Source: JBBQYD01 sp942493075
GTDB taxonomy: Bacteria; Verrucomicrobiota; Verrucomicrobiia; Limisphaerales; UBA8199
DNA length: 64,000 bases
Direction: 5' to 3'
NCBI GenBank assembly: GCA_942493075.1
Contig: OW818681.1
Coordinates: 1,302,001 to 1,366,000 of the forward strand
In this document: positions 26,160 to 35,252 of the stretch, in pieces
Layout: each line of letters starts with the position of its first letter
Numbering within the stretch: the stretch's first letter is position 1
Made by a program: the position numbers and the translations under genes
Notes under the pieces: generated by a model
What the model was told of the DNA's origin: nothing
The model's input: only the letters and a program-made list of their open reading frames with translations
The model's database searches: none

Positions 26160-27358
26160 ACCGTAAACAACTCGTAATACTCCTGGCACTCGTCGTTGTT
26201 CTCGGCGGCGCCGGATTGCTACTCAACAAGCGCCAGAAAACCTCCTGGACCGACTCCAATACCAGTGTCGGAACCAAGGTGCTGGGTGACTTTCCAGTGA
26301 ACGATGTCGCGGAAATCACGATCAAGCACGACACGAACACTCTTACTTTGGCCAAGAAAAAGGACGATGTTTGGCGCGTGCGCGAACGCAAGGATTACCC
26401 TGCGAGCTACCCGGAAATCACCGATTTCCTGATGAAAGCGCGTGAGCTCAAAGTGGTGCAATCCGAGCAGGTAGGGCCTTCACAGCTTCCGCGGCTCGCC
26501 TTGGCTCAAACCCCGGGAACCAATGCCCCCACGGTTGTCGAGTTCAAGAACCCCGAGGGCAAATCGATCCGTGAATTGTGGCTGGGCAAGAAACACGTGC
26601 GCAAGTCCAATCAGCCCTCGCCCTATGGAGGGATGGACGACGAAGGCTGGCCGGACGGGCGTTATGTGAAAGTCGCGGGAGCCGGTACGGTGCTGCTCGT
26701 GTCAGAACCTCTGGCGAATATCGATCCCAAACCCGAGCAATGGATCAGCAAAGACTTTTTCAAAGTCGAGAAACCTCGTATGGTTCAGGTCGATTTTCCT
26801 GCAGAGACCAATTCATGGAAGCTCTCGCGGGAAACAGAAACCGGCGAATGGAAGCTGGCGGACGTGAAGCCGGGTGAGCAGTTGGATTCCTCGAAGGCCA
26901 GCGGCTTGAACACGGCGCTCTCGGCTCCAACCATTAACGACATTGCAGTCGAGCCCAATCTTGAGACGCTGGGTCTTGCCAAACCCGTGGTGGTGAAACT
27001 GGAGACCTTCGACAACTTTCAATACACGCTCAAGGTGGGGAGTAAGGCCAACGACACCTATCCGGTCACAGTATCCGTGAGTGCTGAGCTGGCGAAGGAG
27101 CGCTCACCGGGTAAAGACGAAAAGCCCGAGGACAAAGCCAAGCTCGACAAAGAGTTCCAGGATCGCCAGAAGGTTTTGAATGAGAAGCTGACCCAGGAGA
27201 AAGCCTTGGAGAACTGGGTTTACCTGGTATCCAGTTGGAGCCTCGATTCGGTTCTGAAGAATCGCGGCCAGCTCATGGTGGAAAAGAAGGATGAATCGAA
27301 GAACGATTCCGCTGGCGAGCCTTCTGCGCTTGAGGATCTCATGCCCGAACCTAAGTAG
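26156..27358 (+). CDS. DUF4340 protein (module 1)
   Basis: 400 residues. One N-terminal membrane anchor (LVILLALVVVLGGAGLLL) is followed by an extracytoplasmic region of beta-rich DUF4340 repeats: VAEITIKHDTNTLTLAKKKD, VWRVRERKDYPASYPEITDF, and later TLGLAKPVVVKLETFDNFQY. DUF4340 proteins are commonly encoded beside GldG-like genes. Function is not established; a periplasmic accessory role is inferred. It is the last gene of the unit, followed by an intrinsic terminator. Confidence 0.87.
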   Translation: MNRKQLVILLALVVVLGGAGLLLNKRQKTSWTDSNTSVGTKVLGDFPVNDVAEITIKHDTNTLTLAKKKDDVWRVRERKDYPASYPEITDFLMKARELKVVQSEQVGPSQLPRLALAQTPGTNAPTVVEFKNPEGKSIRELWLGKKHVRKSNQPSPYGGMDDEGWPDGRYVKVAGAGTVLLVSEPLANIDPKPEQWISKDFFKVEKPRMVQVDFPAETNSWKLSRETETGEWKLADVKPGEQLDSSKASGLNTALSAPTINDIAVEPNLETLGLAKPVVVKLETFDNFQYTLKVGSKANDTYPVTVSVSAELAKERSPGKDEKPEDKAKLDKEFQDRQKVLNEKLTQEKALENWVYLVSSWSLDSVLKNRGQLMVEKKDESKNDSAGEPSALEDLMPEPK

Positions 27359-27378
27359 GAGCGGGCTCCCGTTTCAAA

Positions 27379-27411
27379 CCGCAGCATCCATCGGGTGCCT
27401 GCGGTTTTTTT
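27379..27411 (+). terminator. Intrinsic terminator ending ABC module 1
   Basis: A stem CCGCAG/CTGCGG (27379-27384 with 27399-27404) has CATCCATCGGGTGC-type inner pairing and is followed by TTTTTTT. It lies 20 bases after the DUF4340 stop and overlaps the stop of the convergent small gene. Confidence 0.8.
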
Positions 27412-27670
27412 ATGCCGGCGGAATAGGGCGCTTGTTGCGCTCCATACGCGATGCTTGGATTTGGCGCAGCATCTCCACGATGGTGGTCTGTGCGTTGCTC
27501 AAGGCGTCATCCAGGCGTGCGCATTCTTCCAGCACGGCCTCATTTAAGGGCTCGGTGCGGGCAAGCAACTCTGCGGTTTTGCAGCAGTCTTCCCGCAGTG
27601 CGGACATTTCGAAAGCCAGTTCGGCGGCGCCCGCAAGTTGTGCCTTGTTTAGTTGATCAGGATCAATCAC
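27410..27670 (-). CDS. Small helical protein of unknown function
   Basis: 86 residues, Ala/Leu/Glu-rich and probably entirely alpha-helical (LAGAAELAFEMSALREDC, LNEAVLEECARLDDALSNA, IVEMLRQIQASRM). I do not recognise a family; it superficially resembles exonuclease VII small subunits but lacks their conserved start. The frame is intact, the composition is protein-like, and it lies upstream-to-downstream with nothing else on that stretch, so it is likely real. It ends in the T-run of the ABC module 1 terminator. comEC lies just below it on the same strand and its stop is 12 bases from this gene's start. Confidence 0.5.
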   Translation of the reverse strand: MIDPDQLNKAQLAGAAELAFEMSALREDCCKTAELLARTEPLNEAVLEECARLDDALSNAQTTIVEMLRQIQASRMERNKRPIPPA

Positions 27671-27682
27671 GCGGCAGAGTAT

Positions 27683-30193
27683 TTAGGAACCGGGGCTTTC
27701 CGTCATTCGGCAGGATTCGGATTTAGCTGTCGGCAAATGTCCTACAGAACTGCGGGCGGCCACACGGCATTTGAATCCGCGCATTGTGCGGACATTCCAA
27801 GTGTGGTTCTTCAACCGCAGGGTAATGGCACCTTCTTCACTCGCATACAGCACCTCACGAGCGGCCTTGCTTAGGCGATCGCGCAGAGCCGCGCTCGGCC
27901 TTTCGTAATGTGGATACGAAGCGTCTTGAAGAATGATCAGGGACGGATGCAGCGTGCTTAAGAACTCCGATCCGAGAGGTTCCTCCTCGCCCGGTGGACT
28001 GGCAATCACAATATCGGCTCGTAACCCGGGGTGAGTTTCAAGCAAAGCCCTTTGCCCAATTGAACTGAGGTCCGGCAGCAGCAAGATCGTTGGGGCCGTT
28101 GGTGAGAATGTCCCCCAAAGCACCAGGGCAGCATCATCTGCCTTTGATGCCCGGTCGTTTGCTTCCGGGTGGAGAACATGCCAGTTGCCGATGTGCTCAC
28201 CTCGTGACAGTCTCCGCAGATTCCGATCTTCGTGGCGCTCCACAATCTTCCGGTATATGGAGGATCGAAAGCGAACCGGACTGACGTACAGATGTTCAAT
28301 GGCGAAGTTCTCCTCGATCATTTCGGTTCCGGCAACGTGCTGCAGATCGCCATGAGTCAGCATCAGACCAGCCAGCCTGTTGCATCCCTGGCTGCGAAGG
28401 AATGACTTGGTGAGGTAATGGACCGAGTTGCTGGTGCCGCTATCGATCAACAAGGTTTTCGGCGGCGCCGGGTCACGTATAAAAAGCGATGCTCCGCTTT
28501 GCGCCGGCAAGATGGTGAGTTCGGTCCCGGAATCTTTCACGAGCCATCCGCCTGAAACTAACACCATGCACAATCCGGTGCCGGCCCAGGCCCATCGGCG
28601 AAATCGCTCGTGTGAAAACACGCCAGATCCAATGGAAATCAGGACGGCGTAATAGAGAGAACAATCCAGGATGGACGGACTTGTTACGAACCAGTGTCCG
28701 CCAGGAATGCCGGTTGCATGGCGGCTCAGCCACACAATCGCATTCATCAGCCCCCAGGCGCAGTTGTTGAACAGCTCGGTAAGTGTTCCGGACCACCCTC
28801 CGCAGAACAAAGCTCCAAGGTTAGCGGCGAGCGCAAAATTGCTTATGGGGACGACCAGTACGTTTGCCAGCAAGGTCACTGGACCCACGAGATTGAAGTA
28901 ATATGCCGTGAGCGGCACAGCGCCCAGCCATGCAGCGACACTGACCGCGATTGCCAGGAGCAACTGCCGTGCGATCCATCTTTGCCAGCGCTGCGATCTT
29001 GTCGCAAGCTCAGGCGGGAATAGTGGGTCGTAGGCCAGCCACTGATCAATCCGGGCCTGGAACCCCGGCATTAACAGCGCAAGGCTCAACACGACGAAAA
29101 AAGAGAGCTGAAAGCTGGCTCCGAACATTTGTTGCGGATCGAACGCCAGGATGATTAAGGCTGCCGCTGCAACCGAGTTGAGCATGTTGGCGGGACGCGC
29201 CAGCATCCAACCGCCAATGATCACACTCATCATGATCGTCGCGCGGATGGCTGAGGGTTGCCACCCTGTCGCCGCGGTGTAGAACCAGATGGTGGGCAAA
29301 GAGAGAAGGCCGCAATTGAACCTGGAGAATTGAAGCACCCGCAACAGTTGCCAGAGCATCCCACTGATCAGGACAATGTGGAGACCTGAAATGGCAAAAA
29401 TATGCATGGTGCCCGAGCGAATGAACGGATCGAAGTCTTCGGCAGTTAACCCGACCGTGGAGCCGAGTGTCATACCTCGAAGCAAATCCAAAGAATCGTG
29501 GGTTGGGGGCAGCCCGTACCCAAGCACTCGATAAGCCCATCGCTGAAAACGATCCGTGAACGGCGGATTCTCCGGAGCCTGATCAGCAAGTTTCCAGTCT
29601 GCTGTGCCCATGGTGCGCAGCAGGAAATGAATGCCATGGCGCCGCAGGTAGGCCCGGTAATCCAATAATCCAGGTGCCTGGGCCTCGGGTGGAAATGCGA
29701 GCACGCCCGTGAGTTCAACTTCCCGGCCCGCATGGTATGCGGAGGGGAGCGGTCCGGGGCCACTCACGAGCACATCACCTGAGGCTTGCATCCAATCTCC
29801 ATGGCGCAAACGGACGAAAGAAACTGCTACCTGCGCTCTCACGCGTGGCAAGGTGACCCCTTCCCGTTCGGTGGCCCTGAGCATTGGGGTATGAACGAGC
29901 TTTCCTCGCAGGGTCACAAGTTTAGGCTCTGCTGAACTGAGCCCTGCCAGGTTCCTTAGGTCACACGGAGAAACCGCTGACATTTGTGCGTTGTGGATGG
30001 TCCAGGCACTGAGGATGACACAAGGCCAGAGTAATCTCGGCCGCAAGGGGGCGAAGCGTAACGTCAGTAGTAGAACCAGGAAAGTCGTGCCGAACAGGAC
30101 GGGCAGGGGTGGTTGAAACCACTCGCCCAGAATCAAGCCCCCCGCAAAACCCAAAGCAACGCTTACTAACGGCCTGGGTGACATGCCCCGCAT
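27683..30193 (-). CDS. comEC: ComEC/Rec2 competence channel
   Basis: About 836 residues. It forms the inner-membrane channel for uptake of single-stranded DNA in natural transformation. The N-terminal OB-fold (DUF4131) region is followed by the competence domain, including MHIFAISGLHIVLISGMLW and multiple membrane helices. A C-terminal metallo-beta-lactamase-like domain is recognisable (LLIDSGTSNS, LTHGDLQHVAG), but the metal motif HxDxDH reads HGDLQH, with Asp replaced by Gln. I chose ATG 30193; a TTG at 30220 and ATG 30184 are alternatives. lpxA lies upstream on the same strand with a 130-base gap. Confidence 0.92.
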   Translation of the reverse strand: MRGMSPRPLVSVALGFAGGLILGEWFQPPLPVLFGTTFLVLLLTLRFAPLRPRLLWPCVILSAWTIHNAQMSAVSPCDLRNLAGLSSAEPKLVTLRGKLVHTPMLRATEREGVTLPRVRAQVAVSFVRLRHGDWMQASGDVLVSGPGPLPSAYHAGREVELTGVLAFPPEAQAPGLLDYRAYLRRHGIHFLLRTMGTADWKLADQAPENPPFTDRFQRWAYRVLGYGLPPTHDSLDLLRGMTLGSTVGLTAEDFDPFIRSGTMHIFAISGLHIVLISGMLWQLLRVLQFSRFNCGLLSLPTIWFYTAATGWQPSAIRATIMMSVIIGGWMLARPANMLNSVAAAALIILAFDPQQMFGASFQLSFFVVLSLALLMPGFQARIDQWLAYDPLFPPELATRSQRWQRWIARQLLLAIAVSVAAWLGAVPLTAYYFNLVGPVTLLANVLVVPISNFALAANLGALFCGGWSGTLTELFNNCAWGLMNAIVWLSRHATGIPGGHWFVTSPSILDCSLYYAVLISIGSGVFSHERFRRWAWAGTGLCMVLVSGGWLVKDSGTELTILPAQSGASLFIRDPAPPKTLLIDSGTSNSVHYLTKSFLRSQGCNRLAGLMLTHGDLQHVAGTEMIEENFAIEHLYVSPVRFRSSIYRKIVERHEDRNLRRLSRGEHIGNWHVLHPEANDRASKADDAALVLWGTFSPTAPTILLLPDLSSIGQRALLETHPGLRADIVIASPPGEEEPLGSEFLSTLHPSLIILQDASYPHYERPSAALRDRLSKAAREVLYASEEGAITLRLKNHTWNVRTMRGFKCRVAARSSVGHLPTAKSESCRMTESPGS

Positions 30194-30323
30194 TAGAGCA
30201 AAGTCGTTTAGAAAGTGCAACCGCGCTTACGAGGAGGCGCGGAATGTGACTGCAAACCGTAAAGCGTCAGTCTGTCGGTGTCCGTCCGTGGTGGGAGTGA
30301 GCGCCCTGCCTTGGGCCCTCGTG

Positions 30324-31133
30324 TTACTCTTCCCCGGTCTCCTGAGTTCCGGTTGTTTGGGAAGGGCTTGCCATGCAAACCCCGCGTTTTACACCGGCAA
30401 GGAAATCAAAAATCTGACGAGCGATTCCACTTGAGAACTCCCCTTGCGCCCTGGCAAAGGCCTTCTGGAACCCTCCCTCTGGCGAGCGAAACAGGAGATG
30501 ATAGAGCTTTTTCACTTCCAGTCGGTCGGCTGAGTTAATCCCGGCACGCCGCATTCCGATGATATTTAACCCCGCCAGACTGTTGATGCTATGGGCAATT
30601 GTGAACGGGGGCACGTCCTTGCTGGCCCCCGATCCACCTTGCATCATGGCGAGAGTCCCCACGCGTGTGAACTGGTGCACCAGGCAGTTGCCGGAAATGA
30701 ATGCACGATCATAAATTTCGGCGTGCCCCCCCAGAAGTGAGCCGTTGGCCATGATCACGTGATTATGAAGCCGGCAGTTGTGCGCGACATGCGCGTTCGC
30801 CATCAGAAAATTATCCGACCCAAGGACAGTATCCTCTTCCGGCTTGCTTGAGCGATGCACCGTAACGTGCTCGCGGAAGACATTGCGATCCCCGATTTGC
30901 ACGCCAGTCAGAGCACCCGAATACTTTAGGTCTTGCGGCGCCTCTCCGATCACGCTGCCTGCGAAGAAGCGGTTGCCGCTGCCAATTCGAGTCTTGCCCG
31001 TTATATACACGTGGGGCCCTACCACGCAGTCAGGGCCCAACTCCACATCGGCATCGATCACCGCATAAGGTCCTACCTGGGCACTTTCGTGCACCTGTGC
31101 CTTGGGATGTATGATTGCTGTCGGATGAATCAT
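30324..31133 (-). CDS. lpxA: Acyl-[ACP]-UDP-GlcNAc O-acyltransferase
   Basis: 269 residues from ATG 31133 (MIHPTAIIHPKAQV); the 14-residue upward extension is not conserved. It carries out the first step of lipid A synthesis, placing an acyl chain on UDP-N-acetylglucosamine. Left-handed beta-helix hexapeptide repeats run through the first two thirds (AQVGPYAVID, CVVGPHVYI). The catalytic His is in NAHVAHNC, and the C-terminal helical part starts GMRRAGINSADRLEVKKLY. It shows that the organism makes LPS. It lies between radC and comEC, not in an lpxD-fabZ cluster. Confidence 0.95.
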   Translation of the reverse strand: MIHPTAIIHPKAQVHESAQVGPYAVIDADVELGPDCVVGPHVYITGKTRIGSGNRFFAGSVIGEAPQDLKYSGALTGVQIGDRNVFREHVTVHRSSKPEEDTVLGSDNFLMANAHVAHNCRLHNHVIMANGSLLGGHAEIYDRAFISGNCLVHQFTRVGTLAMMQGGSGASKDVPPFTIAHSINSLAGLNIIGMRRAGINSADRLEVKKLYHLLFRSPEGGFQKAFARAQGEFSSGIARQIFDFLAGVKRGVCMASPSQTTGTQETGEE

Positions 31134-31301
31134 CAAGGTCCGAAGAGTGCAAATTTGCGCGGAATTTCCAAGCAATTTCTCACAGAGCTGAGCACTACGA
31201 GCAGTCCATCTATCCCAGAGGGTTCTGGTTGAAGGCCGCGTTACCTCACGCGGCGGATTCGGTTTGCAGTCGCCAACACCTTGTTCTTGTGAGGCTGGGG
31301 C

Positions 31302-32000
31302 CTAGTAGAAATACCCCAGTTCCTTCAGAGAAACATAGTCGTTTCCGCTCTCGCGCTTGCCGCGCCCCATGATGACGTGATCCAGCACATCAATCTTCAG
31401 GATCTGTCCCCCGCGGATCAGGTCGCGAGTCACTTTAATATCAGCCTCGGAAGGCGTGGGATCGCCGCTTGGATGGTTATGAACCAATATGATTGCCGAG
31501 GCTCGCCCATTGATGGCTGGATGGAAGACTTCGCGAGGATGGACAAGCAGGGTATCCAATGTTCCTTGCGAGATTTCGCACACGCGGATCAACCGCCGTC
31601 GGGTGTTGAGGAGCACGGCGTGAAAGGTTTCCACCTCCAGCAACCGGGTCGATTCGCGCATCAGATCTGCCACCGCGGCCGGATTGTCCAGAAGTGGTGC
31701 TTCGGTGTGAAGTTCCTGAGCCAGCTTGCGCGCCAGCGCAAACGCTGCCACCAGCGTCACCGCTTTGTCAGGACCTACACCTTTGACTTTTCGCAGGTCT
31801 TCCACAGTCGCGGTGCCCAACGCCTGGAGCGATCCGAAATTCCTCATCATCTCTTGCGCGACCTCAACCACATTCCTCCCCTGCATGCCTGTCCGCAGCA
31901 GGATCGCAAGCAGTTCCGCGTTACTGAGCGCATCTGGGCCTTCCGTGCGCAATCGTTCGCGCGGACGCTCACTTAGAGGCTGGTCTTTTAGCCGCAGCAT
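31302..32000 (-). CDS. radC: RadC/JAB-domain protein
   Basis: 232 residues. The N-terminal UPF0758 helix-hairpin-helix-like part (LSNAELLAILLRTG, VEDLRKVKGVGPDKAVTL) is followed by an MPN/JAB domain with the JAMM motif HNHPSGDPTPSEAD. RadC was named for DNA repair, but its role is unsettled. The ATG at 32000 begins the usual RadC N-terminus. The DUF3857 gene ends 15 bases upstream on the same strand, so the two are probably co-transcribed. Confidence 0.95.
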   Translation of the reverse strand: MLRLKDQPLSERPRERLRTEGPDALSNAELLAILLRTGMQGRNVVEVAQEMMRNFGSLQALGTATVEDLRKVKGVGPDKAVTLVAAFALARKLAQELHTEAPLLDNPAAVADLMRESTRLLEVETFHAVLLNTRRRLIRVCEISQGTLDTLLVHPREVFHPAINGRASAIILVHNHPSGDPTPSEADIKVTRDLIRGGQILKIDVLDHVIMGRGKRESGNDYVSLKELGYFY

Positions 32001-32015
32001 GGCTGGTCTGGGAGA

Positions 32016-34241
32016 TCAGGGGCGAGCGGCCAGAATGAACACGCCCACCAATGCAGCAATAATGACCAGCACGATTCCGACCCATAGCCACCGGTTCATC
32101 TTCTCTTTGCGCCGGTATTGCCTCATTTCCTCCCGGTAGGAAAGCCGAGAGCGCCGGACGGAGGGCTTTCTCGGTTGGCTGGAGGCCGCAGGTTTTGTTG
32201 GCAATCCTCTGGTTGAACTCTTGGGTTTCAACGGAACTGTAGGGGCTGTTGGTATGAACGTGGTGCCTGGTTTGCGCGGAGGAGAGGGCAAACTCCCGAA
32301 ATCGCCCCGTTGGCGAGGGCGTGGAAAGCCAACGGCCAGCACCACTTCCCACTGCGATTCGCGGTTGATCTCCTGCAGCATGCGGCGATGGTCCGACAGT
32401 TCCTCCGGCAGAACTGCATCCTGCAGGGTTGTGAGTTGGAAAGTGACTGACCAGAACCCTGCCATCGTTTTGTGGGATCGCACGAAGCGGATTTGGCTAT
32501 TCCCAATTTGCTGGCGATGCGTCCCCAGGAGAGCAATCCCTGGTGAATACAGCTCAATCGTGTGGGTCAGGTTTGATGGATGCGGTAATGCAAGGGGAGT
32601 CCTGCGGGTCATTCCATCCGGCATCGAAAGGGAACTCAGAATGATATTGGAAGGCAGCGAGAAACGAATTGTCTCTGGCGGATCGCCTCCGGCTGGAATG
32701 AGCGGAGTCGGGATTACAAAAACCTCAGCAAGCCAGAACAGGTTGCTGTCCCGATCATTTCTGAACAGCAGCTCGCCCTGGCGCTCAATCGTGCCAAAAC
32801 GTTGGCGGCAGGCTTCGAGCCGTTCCCGGGCGATGTCCTCGATCGCACAGCACTCAAACTGCTGGCGAAGATTCTCGGCATAGGTTCCGGAAGCTCGTAC
32901 AGATACGGCTAGCAGGGAAGGGCCCCCCTTGGTGTCCAACAGCAGTGCCTCTTTCAACTCGAACGCGCTTTGGCTTAGCGCGTTCGTGGGTGCCTTCACC
33001 AGCGTCTTTGCCTCCGGGTCTATGGGCAATCCAGCCCCATAGTCAGGAAGCACTCGGTTGAGACAACCTCCACCCTGGCTACGCAAAGTGGGGTCCACCC
33101 AGCGCGTCCCCTCAGCGACCTCGAACTCCACCACCACATGATCAAATAATCCCGGCATCGGCAGCTTGTCCTCGATTGCCTTTTTCAGCCTGGCGTTCAC
33201 TAAAATCGGGCGCGCTCGCACGCCCAATCCGCGGAGCAAATGCACCAGCAGAAATGACAGATCCTTGCAGTCCCCGTAACGGCGATGCGCTACTGCGCCG
33301 GGAGGCGCGGGCACGTGCCCGCCGACCTCAAGATCAACGCTTAGGTATCGGAACTCGTCCTGGATTAAACGAATCGCACTTTCCACACGGGATAAGACGG
33401 ACGTCTCCTGATTTCGAATAGCCGTCACCAATTCGTTCACTTCGGGTGCATTCGGTTCCTCCTGCCACACTGCTGCGAAACCAGCGGCAACGGTCTGCCA
33501 ATCCGGGCAATCGGAGACTTGCAGCCACGGGTTTTCGATGCACCAATCAGGCGTATTCGGTTCTGGTGCTGAGCCGGTGTAATCGTTCCCCGACCAAATC
33601 CACGACGTTTCATCACCCATCTTCTGCACTTCAGGCTGAACGCCCTCAGCTCCCTTCCATTGCATCTTTCGGTTCGTGTTGAATCGCAACGAATGATAGA
33701 AGGTTCCTGCGCCGACATGCGGCGGCAGGCAATAGAATGACCAGCAATGGTTTGCCAGCAATCTGGCTTGTGTCGTCAGAGTATAAGCAGTCTCGAGGAC
33801 ATCTCCGGGACGCACGTCTTCCAGCAGCAGGAGCAGAGTGCAACATCCATCAACAACAAAGCCTTCAAGCGCTTCCTCACGTTGCAGAATGCGGAAACGG
33901 TCCAAATTCGTGTGGTCAAATACCTTCTCCCCGCGTCGAATTCTGATCCAATGGAGGCATAGGTTCTGAGTCCGGGGCTCAAACTGCACGCGCCATTGCG
34001 ACTCGTGCTGCACTGCTTCCATGGTTTCGAGCCGGACGGCGCTTTGCAGGCACGTCTGGTTGTGTTCCGCGTGCAACTGGCGGCTCAGCAACAGGTGAGT
34101 CACTGGTGCGCCGGCTTTGGCTTTTACAGCCTGAGGACACGAGCACGGGACAACCCATGCTGGCAACTGCCCGGTGGTAAAGCGCTCACGAGCGGTGATC
34201 GGAGCCTCTGCCGTTGGCGGCTCGAGATTGGGTAGGGGCAT
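32016..34241 (-). CDS. DUF3857/transglutaminase-like protein with C-terminal anchor
   Basis: 741 residues. A DUF3857-type beta domain (residues about 75-240) precedes a transglutaminase-like protease fold with catalytic Cys325 in YGDCKDLS, His368 in FDHVVVE and Asp383 in WVDPT. After a further beta-rich part comes a proline/arginine-rich linker (about 650-710) and a single C-terminal membrane helix (WVGIVLVIIAALVGVFIL) ending in four residues. There is no N-terminal signal peptide, so as a tail-anchored protein the enzyme would face the cytoplasm, whereas most DUF3857 proteins are exported. Substrate unknown. It heads a likely operon with radC. Confidence 0.85.
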   Translation of the reverse strand: MPLPNLEPPTAEAPITARERFTTGQLPAWVVPCSCPQAVKAKAGAPVTHLLLSRQLHAEHNQTCLQSAVRLETMEAVQHESQWRVQFEPRTQNLCLHWIRIRRGEKVFDHTNLDRFRILQREEALEGFVVDGCCTLLLLLEDVRPGDVLETAYTLTTQARLLANHCWSFYCLPPHVGAGTFYHSLRFNTNRKMQWKGAEGVQPEVQKMGDETSWIWSGNDYTGSAPEPNTPDWCIENPWLQVSDCPDWQTVAAGFAAVWQEEPNAPEVNELVTAIRNQETSVLSRVESAIRLIQDEFRYLSVDLEVGGHVPAPPGAVAHRRYGDCKDLSFLLVHLLRGLGVRARPILVNARLKKAIEDKLPMPGLFDHVVVEFEVAEGTRWVDPTLRSQGGGCLNRVLPDYGAGLPIDPEAKTLVKAPTNALSQSAFELKEALLLDTKGGPSLLAVSVRASGTYAENLRQQFECCAIEDIARERLEACRQRFGTIERQGELLFRNDRDSNLFWLAEVFVIPTPLIPAGGDPPETIRFSLPSNIILSSLSMPDGMTRRTPLALPHPSNLTHTIELYSPGIALLGTHRQQIGNSQIRFVRSHKTMAGFWSVTFQLTTLQDAVLPEELSDHRRMLQEINRESQWEVVLAVGFPRPRQRGDFGSLPSPPRKPGTTFIPTAPTVPLKPKSSTRGLPTKPAASSQPRKPSVRRSRLSYREEMRQYRRKEKMNRWLWVGIVLVIIAALVGVFILAARP

Positions 34242-34460
34242 GAAGGTTTGATACCGGGATTACATGGAAAGTTCAATGTAAAAGCACGGGTTCAACGCTA
34301 AAAGCGCTAAAAGGACCAAAACCAACGGATTTGCTCCGAATTTCCATGCACGAACGATTTCAAACGTCCGAGATGAAGCAAGGCGAACGGGTTATCCGAC
34401 CGGGGAGGCCCACTAACAGGCCTTTGCTAACATCAACAAGTATGAGCGCTGCAAGCAGCT

Positions 34461-35186
34461 CTAGGCTTGATGCTGGCGGGCACCATCTTCGAGAGTAACA
34501 AGCCCGTTAGCGATCGCGAACTTGGTGAGTCCCGCGACAGAGCGGATGTTTAGTCGGCGCATGATTCGCTCTCGATGGGTCTCGATCGTCCTAACCCCAA
34601 TGCCCAGGTTATTAGCGATCTCTTTATTACTTTGGCCTTCAGCAATCAGGATCAAGACTTCTCGTTCGCGGGAAGTGAGTTGAGAAAAAGGCTCTGTCTT
34701 GCCTCCGTTTTGCACCAATTGCGTTAATGCGGCTCTGGCGATCTCTGGGCTGAAGAAGGGTTCGCCTTCGAAAACCATCTCAATGGCACGCAGGAGTTCC
34801 TCAGGTGGAGCCTCTTTAGAAACGTAACCGTGAGCCCCAGCCTGGATGATCCGGAAAATGTATTCCTTGTTGTTGTGAACCGAGAGAATCAGAACTTTGA
34901 CCTGGGGAGCCTCTTTCCGGAGCATTTCCGTGACCATAAGGCCGGTCATGCCGGGCATGTTGATGTCCATCAACACGATATCGGGGGCCAACTCGCGGGC
35001 CTTATTGTAGGCCTCGTTGCCATCGGCTGCCTCCCCTACGATTACCAGGCGCGGCTGACGTGCCAGGCACATTTGCAGCCCTTTGCGCACCACCGGATGA
35101 TCGTCGGCTAATAGAACTCTGATCTTTGTTTTAACTGCTGTCACAAGCAAATCTGGTTGGGAGCTGAGAGGCCTATACTGCGCCAC
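34461..35186 (-). CDS. NarL/LuxR-type response regulator
   Basis: About 241 residues. The receiver domain has LLADDHPVVRKGL and the phospho-acceptor Asp in DIVLMDINMPG, with conserved Ser and Lys in LSVHNN and YVSKEAP. The LuxR-type helix-turn-helix is LTSREREVLILIAEGQSNKE followed by LGIGVRTIETHRERI. GTG 35186 is the longest start; GTG 35144 would begin closer to the receiver domain. Neither has a clear ribosome site. No histidine kinase is nearby, so it is an orphan regulator. Targets unknown. Confidence 0.92.
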   Translation of the reverse strand: MAQYRPLSSQPDLLVTAVKTKIRVLLADDHPVVRKGLQMCLARQPRLVIVGEAADGNEAYNKARELAPDIVLMDINMPGMTGLMVTEMLRKEAPQVKVLILSVHNNKEYIFRIIQAGAHGYVSKEAPPEELLRAIEMVFEGEPFFSPEIARAALTQLVQNGGKTEPFSQLTSREREVLILIAEGQSNKEIANNLGIGVRTIETHRERIMRRLNIRSVAGLTKFAIANGLVTLEDGARQHQA

Positions 35187-35252
35187 GAGCCGCTTTCACA
35201 GTCCCATTAAACACCTAATTCAACCGGAGGTAAAGCAAGTTCGCTGCCGTTC

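Noticed and set aside
27410..27670. Exonuclease VII small subunit (xseB)
   Set aside because: Size and helical character fit, but the conserved XseB N-terminal pattern is missing and no xseA is adjacent.
30183..30434. 83-codon plus-strand frame across the comEC start and the lpxA end
   Set aside because: It overlaps the comEC start and the lpxA end in antisense. Its hydrophobic stretch is not a convincing signal peptide and no homology is recognised.
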